Assembly (NCBI RefSeq): GCF_052078665.1
Contig: NZ_JBQJIK010000002.1
Coordinates: 99,818-163,817 of the forward strand
Source: Inquilinus sp052078665
GTDB taxonomy: Bacteria > Pseudomonadota > Alphaproteobacteria > DSM-16000 > Inquilinaceae
Length of the DNA stretch: 64,000 bases
Direction of reading: 5' to 3'
Under the pieces are notes generated by a model. That model ran no database searches. It was not told where the DNA came from and saw only the letters and a list, made by a program, of their open reading frames with translations. Each line of letters opens with the position of its first letter. Positions within the stretch are counted from its first letter, which is position 1. This document shows, in pieces, positions 49,813-59,722 of this stretch. A program made the position numbers and the translations under genes.

Positions 49813-51622
49813 GGCGGATTCCCTGGATCGCGGCCGGGGCGACCGCCGGCCTCCTCCTGATCGCCGCGGCGGCGCCGCTGCTCGGCCTCGCCAACCCGCT
49901 GGGGATGGAAATGGCGCGCCGCTTCGCCGGGCCGTCGGCGGCGCATCTGCTGGGCCAGGACGAATATGGCCGTGACGTCCTCTCCCGCCTGGTCTGGGGG
50001 CTCAGGACCTCGCTGTTCGTCGGCCTCGCCGCCGCCGCCGTGGCCGGGGTGCTCGGCACCGCGCTCGGCATCCTCGGCGGCTATCTCCGCGGCGTGATGG
50101 AGTTCCTGGCGATCCGCTCGATGGACGTGGTGCTGTGCTTCCCGCCGCTACTCCTGGCCCTGCTGGTGGTGACGCTGCTCGGCCCCGGGGTGCTGACCCT
50201 GATCCCGGTGCTGGCGCTGGTCTATCTGCCGGCCTTCACCCGAGTGACCTATGCCGGGGTGCTGTCCGCCCGGTCGCAGGACTATGTCGAGGCGATGCAG
50301 GCCCAGGGCGCGGGCGGGATCGAGATCATGACCCGCACCATCCTGCCGAATGTCGCCGGGCCGATCCTGGTGCAGTTCAGCCTCGCCACCGCCTCGGCCG
50401 TGGTGCTGGAATCCGGCCTGTCCTTCCTCGGCCTCGGCGTGGTGCCGCCGGCGCCGTCGCTGGGGGTGATGATCGGCGGCGCCCGTGCCACCATGGCCCA
50501 GGCGCCGCTGCTGCTGCTGTGGCCCTGCATCGCGCTGGTCCTGACCATCCTGGTGCTCAACGCCCTGTGCGACGGGCTGCGCGACTTCCTCGACCCGAAG
50601 ACGCTGGTGCGGCGGCCCTTCCGACGCCAGCGCGCCGCCGCCGGCCCGGCCGAGGCTGTGGCGACAGACGATGCGGTGCTCGACCTGCGCGGCCTGTCGA
50701 TCGAGATCGACGCGCCGCAGCCGATCGCGGCGGTGCGCGACGTGTCGCTGCGGATCTTCGCGGGCGAGACCGTGGCGGTGGTGGGCGAGAGCGGCTCGGG
50801 CAAGTCGCTGACCAGCCTGGCGGTGATGGGGCTGCTGCCGCCGGTGGCGCAGGTCGGCGGCGGGGCGGTGCGGCTGCAGGGGGCGGACCTGCTGCGGCTC
50901 GACCCCGAGGCCATGCGGCAGCGCCGCGGCCGCAGCATGGCGATGGTGTTCCAGGACCCGGCGTCGAGCCTGAACCCGGTGCACCGGGTCGGCGACCAGA
51001 TCGCCGAGGCGGTCCGCGCCCACCGCGCGATCTCCGGCGCCGCTGCCCGGCGCGAGGCGGTGGTGCTGCTGCGCCGGGTCGGCATTCCGGCCCCGGAGCG
51101 GCGGGCGCGGTCCTTCCCGCACGAGCTGTCGGGCGGCATGCGGCAGCGGGTGATGATCGCGATCGCCATCGCCAACGACCCCGCTTTGCTGATCGCCGAC
51201 GAGCCGACCACGGCGCTCGACGTCACCATCCAGGCGCAGATCCTCGACCTGCTGGCCGAGCTGCGGCAGCAGAGCGGCATGGCGCTGCTGTTCGTCACCC
51301 ACAGCCTGCCGGTGGTGTCCGAGATCGCCGACCGGGTGGTGGTGATGTATGCCGGCGAGGTGGTGGAGGAGGGGCGCACCGGCGACGTCTTCGGCGCCCC
51401 GCTGCACCCCTACACCGCGGCCCTGCTGGCCAGCGCGCCGCGCGAGGACGGGCCGCCGCCGCGCGGCATCCCCGGCGTGGTGCCGGCACCGGACGCGCTG
51501 CCGCCCGGCTGCGCCTTCGCCCAGCGCTGCCCGATGCGCGCCAGCGCCTGCGAGGCGGCGCGGCCGCTTCTCGTCGAAGCCGCGGCGGACCGGAGGACGC
51601 GATGCCTGCGCTGGAGGGAGCT

Positions 51623-51626
<4 letters not shown>
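49809..51626 (+). CDS. Dpp/Opp-type ABC importer, DppC-DppD permease-ATPase fusion
   Basis: The 605-residue fusion has two parts. Residues 1 to about 265 form a DppC-like permease (GQDEYGRDVLSRLVWGLRTS; coupling loop AMQAQGAGGIEIMTRTILPN). After a linker rich in Arg/Ala (about 268-285) comes a complete DppD-like ATPase with Walker A GESGSGKS, signature LSGGMRQR, Walker B LIADEPTTALD and a C-terminal cysteine motif (GCAFAQRCPM). A single open frame with no internal stop shows that it is a genuine fusion. It works with the separate DppB-like permease and the second ATPase. Such fusions are known in alphaproteobacteria but are a minority form. Confidence 0.92.
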
Positions 51627-52657
<1,031 letters not shown>

Positions 52658-52683
52658 CCTCAGTTGCCAAGAAGCGATCGATC

Positions 52684-52699
52684 CTGAGACCGGTCTCAG
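52684..52699. promoter_or_regulatory. 16-bp perfect palindrome upstream of the FAD oxidoreductase gene
   Basis: CTGAGACCGGTCTCAG is perfectly symmetric and lies in the 169-base gap before 52827. A second inverted repeat, GTCCATAGTGGAC, spans 52631-52643 at the end of the preceding gene, just after TTGACT (52623-52628). Either could bind the MarR-type regulator encoded at 54192-54722. Assignment is inference. Confidence 0.45.
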
Positions 52700-52826
52700 A
52701 GCCGGACTTGCTTGGTCGCATACTGTCGGGCCAAGGTCTGATGAAAAAGAAGGCATGATGTGCCTGCGATAGGCATTCTGTGTTCTTTGATCGGAATTGT
52801 GTCAGTTCTTCCGGGATGAGGAGGAC

Positions 52827-54143
52827 ATGATACACAAGACACCGCTTGAGCCGTCGCTGTGGTACGCGACGGCCGCCCCGGCGCCGGAGACGACGGCGCT
52901 GGACGGCACCATCGACGCCCCGGTCTGCGTGATCGGCGCCGGCTACACCGGCCTGTCGACCGCGCTGCATCTCGGCGAGCGCGGCATCGGCGCGGTGGTG
53001 CTGGAGGCGGAGCAGATCGGCCATGGCGGGTCGGGCCGCAACGCCGGCCACTGCACCCCGACCTTCCATGTCCACGAATTCCCGGCGGTGCGGCGGATCC
53101 TGGGCGAGCCGTTCGCCGCGCGGCTGATCGAGCGGCAGACCAACGCCGCCAACCTGGTGTTCGACATCATCCGCCGCCACGGCATCGACTGCGAGGCGGT
53201 GCAGACCGGCTATATCCACGCGGCCCATGCCAGTTCCGCCCTGGCGAAGCTGGAGCGGCGGCAGCGCCTCTATGCCGAAATCGGCAAGGCCACCCGGATG
53301 CTGGACCGCGACGAGGCCCGGCGCCTGACCGGGTCGCCGCGTTTCTGCGGCGGCTGGTTCCATCCGGAGGGCGGGCATCTCAACCCGCTCGGCTATGCCC
53401 GTGGGCTGGCGCGGGCGGCCATGTCCCGCGGCGCCCAGGTCTTCACCCGCTCGCCGGTCACCGCGATCCGGCCGCAGGGCGGGCGCTGGCGGGTCGAGAC
53501 GCCGACCGGCGCCGTCCTGGCTGACAAGGTGGTGTGCGGCACCGGCGCCTACACCGACGGCTACTGGCCGGGGCTGGAGCAGAGCTTCGCCCGGCTCGGC
53601 GTCGCCGTGCTGGCGACCCAGCCGCTGGGCGACAACGTCCGCCGCACCATCGCGCCGGAGAACAACACCGTGGTCGACAGCCGGCGCGACATCTCGATCT
53701 GGAAATACGACAAGGACGGGCGGCTGGTGACCTCGCTGTTCGTCGAGGGGCGGCGCGGCACCGATCCCGCCTACACCACGGCGCTGATGCGGCGGAAGCT
53801 GCAATGGCTGCTGCCGCAGCTCGGCGACATCGACTTCCAGTACCGCTGGACCGGCGCGCTCGACATGCAGCCTCGCACCTTCCCGCGGCTGTACGGCCTG
53901 GCGCCCGGCGTTGTCGCCTCGCTCGGCTATTCCGGCCGCGGCGTGCCGACCGGCACGATGATGGGCACGGTGCTGGCGGACTGGGCGACCGGAACGCCGC
54001 CGCAGGACCTCGCCCTGCCGGTCGAGAGGCTGCAACGCGCGCCCGCCTATATGCGCTTCATGCCGCGTGCCATGCTGGCCTGGTCGCGCATCCGCGACCA
54101 GCGCGCCGCGCGGCGCGACGGCCTCGACCCGCCGCCCTTCTGA
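52827..54143 (+). CDS. FAD-dependent amine oxidoreductase (DadA/PuuB-like)
   Basis: The 438-residue flavoprotein starts at ATG 52827 after GAGGAGG. The FAD Rossmann motif VIGAGYTGLSTALHL lies near residues 33-47, followed by GHGGSGRNAGHC, a frequent family signature. Mid-region VVCGTGAYTDGYWPG and C-terminal SLGYSGRGVPTGTMMGTVLA close the FAD-binding fold. Relatives oxidise gamma-glutamylputrescine, sarcosine or D-amino acids. It is the first gene of a unit with MarR, SDR, a second FAD enzyme and a peptide-type importer, so an imported amine-containing compound is the likely substrate. Confidence 0.87.
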   Translation: MIHKTPLEPSLWYATAAPAPETTALDGTIDAPVCVIGAGYTGLSTALHLGERGIGAVVLEAEQIGHGGSGRNAGHCTPTFHVHEFPAVRRILGEPFAARLIERQTNAANLVFDIIRRHGIDCEAVQTGYIHAAHASSALAKLERRQRLYAEIGKATRMLDRDEARRLTGSPRFCGGWFHPEGGHLNPLGYARGLARAAMSRGAQVFTRSPVTAIRPQGGRWRVETPTGAVLADKVVCGTGAYTDGYWPGLEQSFARLGVAVLATQPLGDNVRRTIAPENNTVVDSRRDISIWKYDKDGRLVTSLFVEGRRGTDPAYTTALMRRKLQWLLPQLGDIDFQYRWTGALDMQPRTFPRLYGLAPGVVASLGYSGRGVPTGTMMGTVLADWATGTPPQDLALPVERLQRAPAYMRFMPRAMLAWSRIRDQRAARRDGLDPPPF

Positions 54144-54191
54144 CCATGCGGATCCTGGATTTGACCCATCTCAGCGAAACCAAGGACGGCT

Positions 54192-54722
54192 ATGCCCGCC
54201 ACCAGCGATGGCCGATCCCGGCCGCGGCGCAACCCGCAGGTGCCGAAGACGATCGACTTCTCGGAGATCGACTTCGACATCTTCACCGACCTGCTCAGCT
54301 TCTATGTCCGCACGGTCAACCTGCTGGTCAGCCGCGACCTGGACGGGCAGATGGAAGCGCTGGAGGTGGCCGGCGGCACGGGCAAGATCTCGACGCTGCT
54401 GCTGGTCGGCCGCAACCCGGGCATCCGGCCCTCGGTGCTGGCGCATTTCATCCTCAAGGACCGTTCGGCCATGGGCCGGCTGCTCGACCAGATGCAGCAG
54501 GCCGGGCTGGTCGAGCAGAAGATCGCGCCGGAGGAGCGGCGGGCGCGCGAGCTGTACCTGACCGGCAGGGGCCGCCGCCTGGCGGACGAGGTGCGCGCCG
54601 TCGCCCGCCGCCAATCCGCCGATTTCTTCTCGATCCTGAGCGGGGAGGAGCAGGCCGATCTGCTGCGCCTCCTGCGCAAGGTCTATGTTGGCTATGTCGA
54701 GCAGGCACCGACGGGCGAGTGA
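54192..54722 (+). CDS. MarR-like winged-helix regulator
   Basis: The 176-residue protein has a long N-terminal helix (about 22-50), and the winged HTH contains RPSVLAHFILKDRSAMGRLL, then QMQQAGLVEQKIAPEERR and LYLTGRGRRLADEV, the MarR wing and dimer helix. It lies inside the catabolic and transport unit, 48 bases after the oxidoreductase. It probably represses the unit and could bind one of the inverted repeats upstream of 52827. The ligand is unknown. Confidence 0.83.
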   Translation: MPATSDGRSRPRRNPQVPKTIDFSEIDFDIFTDLLSFYVRTVNLLVSRDLDGQMEALEVAGGTGKISTLLLVGRNPGIRPSVLAHFILKDRSAMGRLLDQMQQAGLVEQKIAPEERRARELYLTGRGRRLADEVRAVARRQSADFFSILSGEEQADLLRLLRKVYVGYVEQAPTGE

Positions 54723-54746
54723 CCCGCCGGGGCAGGAGGCACCACC

Positions 54747-55439
54747 ATGACTGACGCCCGCGTCGCCATGATCTCCGGAGCCGGCCGCGGCATCGGCGCC
54801 GAGATCGCGATCGCCCTGGCCCGCGCCGGCTGGCGGCTCAGCCTCGGCGTGCGCGACCCGGCGCGGGTGACGCCGCCGGACGGCGCCCTGGTCCACCGCT
54901 TCGACGCCCGCGACCCGGGCTCGGAGCGGCTGTGGGCCGAGGCCACGGCCGAGCGGTTCGGCCGGATCGACGCGATCATCGCCAATGCCGGCATCATGAT
55001 CCCGAAGACGGTGATCGCGGCGGATGACGCCGACCTCGACGACCTGATCCAGGTCAACGTCAAGTCGCCGCTGCGGCTGGTGCGGGCCGCCTGGCCGCAT
55101 CTCGTCGCCTCCGGCCATGGCCGCGTCGTTACCATCGCCTCGCTGTCGGGCAAGCGGGTGAAGTCGGCGACCTCCGGCCTTTACGCCGTCAGCAAATTCG
55201 CGGCGCTGGCCCTGACCCATGCCATCCGCCATGCCGGCTGGGACGAGGGCGTGCGCGCCACCGCGATCTGTCCCGGCTTCGTCGCCACCGACATGGCCGC
55301 GGGCCTCGCCAACCGGCCGCCCGAGGCGATGACCCAGCCGCAGGACGTGGCGCGCATCGTCGCCTTCCTGCTGGACCTGCCCGACACGGCGAGCATCGCC
55401 GAGATCCCGATCAATTCGACCCTGGAGGACAGCTGGTGA
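54747..55439 (+). CDS. Short-chain dehydrogenase/reductase
   Basis: This 230-residue classical SDR has the cofactor motif SGAGRGIGAEIA (about 10-21), IIANAGIM, IASLSG with the catalytic Ser, and YAVSKFAALAL with the Tyr/Lys pair. GFVATDMA follows. It uses NAD(P)H to oxidise or reduce an alcohol or carbonyl. The best ribosome-binding site is GGAGG before ATG 54747. Its place between two FAD amine oxidoreductases suggests that it handles a carbonyl product of amine oxidation. The substrate is unknown. Confidence 0.88.
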   Translation: MTDARVAMISGAGRGIGAEIAIALARAGWRLSLGVRDPARVTPPDGALVHRFDARDPGSERLWAEATAERFGRIDAIIANAGIMIPKTVIAADDADLDDLIQVNVKSPLRLVRAAWPHLVASGHGRVVTIASLSGKRVKSATSGLYAVSKFAALALTHAIRHAGWDEGVRATAICPGFVATDMAAGLANRPPEAMTQPQDVARIVAFLLDLPDTASIAEIPINSTLEDSW

Positions 55440-55476
55440 GCCCGATGTGTGTCATCGTCGCGCGGGGAGGCCGCTG

Positions 55477-56805
55477 ATGGGGCTGCAGGTCGACAGCGTC
55501 GAGCCGGATGCCGTGCTGCCGCAGCAGGCCGACGTGGTCATCGTCGGCGGCGGCATCATCGGCACCAGCGCCGCCCTGGCCCTGGCGCAGCGCGGCGTCT
55601 CGGTGGCGTTGTGCGAGAAGGGCCACATCGCCGGCGAGCAGTCCAGCCGCAACTGGGGCTGGTGCCGCAAGACCCGGCGCGATCCGCGGGAGATCCCGCT
55701 GGTGATCGAGAGCATGCGGCTGTGGGAGGGCATGAACCAGACGGTGGAGGCCGAGACCGGCTTCCGCCAGAGCGGCATCCTGTTCGCGATCGAGACCGAC
55801 AAGGAGATCGCCGAATACGAGGCCTGGCTGGAGCATGCCCGGCCCTACCAGCTCGACGCCCGGCTGATCACCCCGGCCGAGTTCGACCGGCTGATGCCGG
55901 GTGCCGGCGGCCGCTGGAAGGCGGCGCTGTACTCCGCCTCCGACGGGCGGGCGGAGCCGCAGCGCGCCGCCCCCGCCATCGCCCGCGCCGCGCGCCGGGC
56001 CGGCGCCGCGATCCTGACCGACTGCGCCGTCCGCGGCGTCGACCGGGAAGGTGGCCGCATCACAGGGGTGGTGACGGAGCGCGGCCGCATCGCCTGCAAC
56101 AGCGTGATCGTGGCCGGCGGTGCCTGGTCGCGGCGCTTCCTCAAGGATCTCGGCCTGACCCTGCCGCAGCTCAAGGTCCGGGCCAGCGTGCAGCGCACCG
56201 CGCCGCTGGAGGGCACGCCGGAGACGGCGATGTGGTCGAAGGAGTTCGCGCTGCGCAAGCGCCAGGACGGCGGCTACACCATCGCCAACGGCAACTCCAA
56301 CATCGCCGGGCTGGTGCCGGACAGCGTCCGCTTCTTCAACGACTTCCTGCCGGCGCTGCGGATGGAATGGTCGGGGCTGAAGATCCGCCTGGACAATCGC
56401 TTCCTGCAGGAGTGGCGCGAGGCGGCGCCGGTGCCGCTGGACCAGGTCTCGCCCTATGAGAAGACCCGGGTGCTGGACCCGGAGCCCGACCGCGCCGCCA
56501 ACCGCAAGGCCATGGACGCCCTGGCCCGGCAGTTCCCGGCCTTCGCCGGGGCCAAGGTGGTGCAGGAATGGGCCGGGCTGATCGATGTCACGCCCGACGC
56601 CGTGCCGGTGATCTCGACGGTCGCCGAGGTGCCGGGCCTGGTGGTGGCGACCGGCTTCTCCGGCCACGGCTTCGGCATCGGCCCCGGCGCCGGGCATCTG
56701 GCCGCCGACCTGGCGACCGGCGCCCGCCCGATCGTCGACCCCAAGGATTTTCGCTTCTCGCGCTTCACTGACGGATCGAGACCCCGGCCGATGGCCGGGG
56801 TCTAG
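55477..56805 (+). CDS. FAD-dependent oxidoreductase (DAO family)
   Basis: ATG 55477 follows GGGGAGG and gives 442 residues. The FAD-binding VVIVGGGIIGTSAALALAQR lies near residues 18-37. GEQSSRNWGWCRKTRRDPRE follows, then VIVAGGAWSRRFL, and C-terminal DVTPDAVPVISTVAE with GFSGHGFGIGPGAGHLAA. It resembles D-amino-acid/sarcosine-type dehydrogenases and is only distantly related to the enzyme at 52827. The last 12 or so codons (DGSRPRPMAGV) are encoded by a repeated GC-rich hairpin unit, so the natural C-terminus was probably altered by insertion of that repeat. Confidence 0.87.
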   Translation: MGLQVDSVEPDAVLPQQADVVIVGGGIIGTSAALALAQRGVSVALCEKGHIAGEQSSRNWGWCRKTRRDPREIPLVIESMRLWEGMNQTVEAETGFRQSGILFAIETDKEIAEYEAWLEHARPYQLDARLITPAEFDRLMPGAGGRWKAALYSASDGRAEPQRAAPAIARAARRAGAAILTDCAVRGVDREGGRITGVVTERGRIACNSVIVAGGAWSRRFLKDLGLTLPQLKVRASVQRTAPLEGTPETAMWSKEFALRKRQDGGYTIANGNSNIAGLVPDSVRFFNDFLPALRMEWSGLKIRLDNRFLQEWREAAPVPLDQVSPYEKTRVLDPEPDRAANRKAMDALARQFPAFAGAKVVQEWAGLIDVTPDAVPVISTVAEVPGLVVATGFSGHGFGIGPGAGHLAADLATGARPIVDPKDFRFSRFTDGSRPRPMAGV

Positions 56806-56842
56806 GGACGGATCGAAGCCCCGGCCCTCGGCCGGGGTGTAG
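56770..56842 (+). repeat. Two tandem REP-like hairpin units
   Basis: Units at 56770-56805 and 56808-56842 share GACGGATCGA followed by a GC-rich hairpin (CCCCGGCC, 3-base loop, GGCCGGGG) and end in TAG. Loops differ (GAT and CTC). The first unit supplies the C-terminus and stop codon of the oxidoreductase gene and the second lies just outside. They may act as a terminator or mRNA-stabilising hairpin pair within the operon. Confidence 0.7.
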
Positions 56843-56917
56843 GACGGCCGGGCGGGGAGACGGGCGCAGACCCGCCCCCGCCGGGTTTTGGAGGCCACGA
56901 AACAAGGGAGCTTCACC

Positions 56918-58591
56918 ATGACCGACAAGGATCTGCCGTTCGCCCAGACTTCGCGTCGCCGCCTGCTGGCCGCGGGGCTCGCCGCCGGCACGGCGGTCTG
57001 GCTCGGCCCCGGCCAGGGCTGGGTCAAGGCCGCCCGCGCCGCCGGGCCGCCGGCCAAGCCCACCGGCCAGGCCGTGATCGGCCTGTCGCAGGAGCCGACG
57101 GTGTTCAACCCGCTGATGCTGCACATCGAGGTCGATGAGGGCGTCTATTTCAACCTGTTCAGCCCGCTGTGGCAGGTCGACCCGCAGGGCAACTTCATCC
57201 CCGATCTGGCGGCCGAGGTGCCGACGCTGGAGAATGGCGGCGTCTCGGCCGACGGCCTGACCTGGCGGATCAAGCTGCGCGACAACGTCAAATGGCATGA
57301 CGGCACGCCGTTCACGGCCGAGGACGTCAAGTTCTCGATCGAGCTGAACAACAACCCGAAGTTCCGCGCCGCCCGCCGGGCCGGGCACGAGCTGGTGCGC
57401 GACCTGACGGTGGTCAGCCCGACCGAGCTGACCTGGAAGCTGGAGAAGCCCTACGCGCCCTATCCGTCGATCCTGTCCTGGACCTTCATCGTGCCGAAGC
57501 ATCTGCTGGAGAAAGAGGCCGACCCGAACGCGTCCGTCTTCGCCACCAAGCCGGTCGGCACCGGCCCGTTCAAATGGGTCGAGCGGGTGCCGGGCGACCA
57601 CATCACCCTCGCCGCGCATGAGGACTACCACCTGGACGGGCCGTATCTCGAGCGGCTGGTGATCAAGTATATCCCCGATTTGACCGTCCTGTTCACCCAG
57701 TTCACCACCGGCGACATCGACTATATCGGCCTGCAGGGCATCACCGCCGACCATTACGAGGAGGCCAAGGGCCTGGCCGACCGCGAGGTCTCGCCGGTGC
57801 CGCAGGCCTTCATCGAGAACATCGCGCTGAACCGCGGGCTGCCGATCTTCCAGGACCCGGCGGTGCGCGAGGCGCTGTACACCGCGATGGACAAGCAGAG
57901 CATCATCGACAGCATCTATTACGGCCTGCCGTCGCCATCCGAATCCTTCCTGCCGAAGCAGTCCTGGGCGTTCAACCCGGACCTGCCGAAGCAGGCCTAT
58001 GATCCCGACAAGGCCAAGCAGATCCTGGACGCGGCCGGCTGGGTCCCCGGCGGCGACGGCATCCGCGAGAAGAACGGCGTGCGCCTCGAATTCGTCAACT
58101 CGACCACCGCCGGCAACCATGTGCGCGAGCAGGCGCAGCAGCTGCTGCAGCAGAACTGGCTCGACATCGGCGTCAAGATGACCATCAACAACCTGCCTCC
58201 GGCGGTGATGTGGGGCGACTACTGGATGCAGTCGAAGTTCGAGACGGCGATGGTCGGGATCTACTTCATGGTCGGGCCCGACCCGGATGCGACCGACTAT
58301 TTCTCCAGCCGCTCGATCGGCGCCAAGGGCGGCGGCGGCCAGAACACGACGCAATACGAGAGCGCCGATGTCGACAAGCTGCTGGCCGAGGGCGCGTCGA
58401 CGGTCGACCCGGCCAAGCGCAAGGCGGCCTATTTCAAGATGCAGGAGTTCACGCGCAAGGACCTGCCCTACCTGCCGATCTTCCAATACGCCATGGTCCA
58501 GGGCGTGAAGAAGGGCCTGACCGGCTTCACCCCCAACGTCAACGTCCAGGAGAATTGCTGGAACGCCCACACCTGGTACTGGGCCAGCTGA
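56918..58591 (+). CDS. Dpp/Opp-type ABC importer, substrate-binding protein (family 5)
   Basis: The 557 residues start at ATG 56918 (AAGGGAG upstream). The N-terminal SRRRLLAAGLAAGTAVW is a twin-arginine signal. Family-5 landmarks are LSQEPTVFNPLMLHI, VKWHDGTPFTAEDVKFSIEL, KPVGTGPFKWVERVPGDHI and a late YLPIFQYAMVQGVKKGLTGF. It is separated from its permeases by the 145-base inverted-repeat element. The ligand is probably a peptide or amine compound processed by the FAD enzymes and SDR upstream; that is contextual inference. Confidence 0.92.
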   Translation: MTDKDLPFAQTSRRRLLAAGLAAGTAVWLGPGQGWVKAARAAGPPAKPTGQAVIGLSQEPTVFNPLMLHIEVDEGVYFNLFSPLWQVDPQGNFIPDLAAEVPTLENGGVSADGLTWRIKLRDNVKWHDGTPFTAEDVKFSIELNNNPKFRAARRAGHELVRDLTVVSPTELTWKLEKPYAPYPSILSWTFIVPKHLLEKEADPNASVFATKPVGTGPFKWVERVPGDHITLAAHEDYHLDGPYLERLVIKYIPDLTVLFTQFTTGDIDYIGLQGITADHYEEAKGLADREVSPVPQAFIENIALNRGLPIFQDPAVREALYTAMDKQSIIDSIYYGLPSPSESFLPKQSWAFNPDLPKQAYDPDKAKQILDAAGWVPGGDGIREKNGVRLEFVNSTTAGNHVREQAQQLLQQNWLDIGVKMTINNLPPAVMWGDYWMQSKFETAMVGIYFMVGPDPDATDYFSSRSIGAKGGGGQNTTQYESADVDKLLAEGASTVDPAKRKAAYFKMQEFTRKDLPYLPIFQYAMVQGVKKGLTGFTPNVNVQENCWNAHTWYWAS

Positions 58592-58735
58592 GAGACCGTT
58601 TGGAAATGCGCTGGTGTGAATCGGCTGGCGGTGGGTTCGAGAACCGGCGCGCAGCGGACGTTAAAGTCCGTGAGCACCGGAAGCGCAGAAGCCGCCGTCA
58701 GACGGCCGCACCAGTAGCATTTCCAAATGGTCTCT
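58591..58735. repeat. 145-bp element with terminal inverted repeats (MITE-like or large hairpin)
   Basis: The left end AGAGACCGTTTGGAAATGC (58591-58609) is matched at the right end by GCATTTCCAAATGGTCTCT (58717-58735), with one mismatch in 19 pairs. Similarity continues through CTGGTG/CACCAG. The interior forms further short hairpins, for example GGAC-GTTAAA-GTCC. There is no coding capacity. It starts at the last base of the binding-protein stop codon and fills most of the gap to the permease gene. The form fits a small non-autonomous mobile element or a structured mRNA element that sets different expression of binding protein and permeases. Confidence 0.75.
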
Positions 58736-58764
58736 GAGGCGGCCGCCCGGGGACGGAGGATACC

Positions 58765-59715
58765 ATGGCGCAATTCCTGTTCGGCCGCGCGCTGCAGAGC
58801 CTGCTGCTGCTCTGGCTCGTGTCGATGATCGGCTTCGCCATCCTGCACCTGACCCCGGGCGGCCCGCTGTCGCAATTCGCCCTGGTCCCGGGCATGACCC
58901 AGGCGCGGCTGGCCGAGATCGCCCATGACATGGGCCTCGACCGTTCGCTGCCGGTGCAATACTGGGAATGGGCCAGCCGGCTGCTGACCGGCGACTGGGG
59001 GCGGTCCTACCGCGACCAGGCGCCGGTGCTGGACGTCATCGGCTCGCATCTCTTCGCCACGCTCGAGCTGATGGCGACGGCGATCCTGATCGCGGTGCTG
59101 CTCGGGGTCTGGATCGGCGTCATGGGGGCGGTGCGGCGCTATTCCTTCGCCGACATGCTGGCGACGGTCGGGGCCATGGTCGCCCTGTCGATCCCGACCT
59201 TCTGGTTCGGCCTGGTCGTGATCTACGTGTTCTCGGTCCGGCTGCAATGGCTGCCGGCCGGCAGCATGTACACGGTCGGCGACGAATCCCTGCTCGACTT
59301 CCTGCACCATCTGATCGCGCCGGCCCTGGTGCTGGCGCTGGTCGAGGTGGCGGTCTGGAGCCGCTACATGCGCGCCTCGATGATCGACGTGATCAACCAG
59401 GACTACATCCGCACCGCCCGGGCCAAGGGCCTGCCGGAGAAGCGGGTGCTGATCCGCCACGCGCTGCGCAACGCCCTGCTGCCGATGATCACTTTGGCGG
59501 GGCTGGAGCTGCCGACGCTGCTGGGCGGCGCGCTGGTGACCGAGACGGTGTTCACCTGGCCGGGCATGGGCCGGCTGTTCCTCGATTCCCTCGGCTACCG
59601 CGACTATCCGGTGGTGATGGGGATCCTGATGGTCTCGGCCCTGCTGGTGCTGCTCGGCAACCTGCTGGCCGACATCCTCTGCGCGGTCGCCGACCCGCGC
59701 ATCCGGCTGGATTGA
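58765..59715 (+). CDS. Dpp/Opp-type ABC importer, DppB-like permease
   Basis: The 316-residue inner-membrane protein starts behind GGAGG. DppB features are HLTPGGPLSQFALVPGMTQA in the first periplasmic loop, GDWGRSYRDQAPVLDVI, a coupling loop RTARAKGLPEKRVLIRHALR and the end GNLLADILCAVADPRI. It is of normal family length and is followed 7 bases later by the DppC-like gene. Confidence 0.92.
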   Translation: MAQFLFGRALQSLLLLWLVSMIGFAILHLTPGGPLSQFALVPGMTQARLAEIAHDMGLDRSLPVQYWEWASRLLTGDWGRSYRDQAPVLDVIGSHLFATLELMATAILIAVLLGVWIGVMGAVRRYSFADMLATVGAMVALSIPTFWFGLVVIYVFSVRLQWLPAGSMYTVGDESLLDFLHHLIAPALVLALVEVAVWSRYMRASMIDVINQDYIRTARAKGLPEKRVLIRHALRNALLPMITLAGLELPTLLGGALVTETVFTWPGMGRLFLDSLGYRDYPVVMGILMVSALLVLLGNLLADILCAVADPRIRLD

Positions 59716-59722
59716 GGGGATC

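Noticed and set aside
58591..58735. Calling the inverted-repeat element an insertion sequence
   Set aside because: It is far too short and encodes no transposase, so only a MITE-like or hairpin label is justified.
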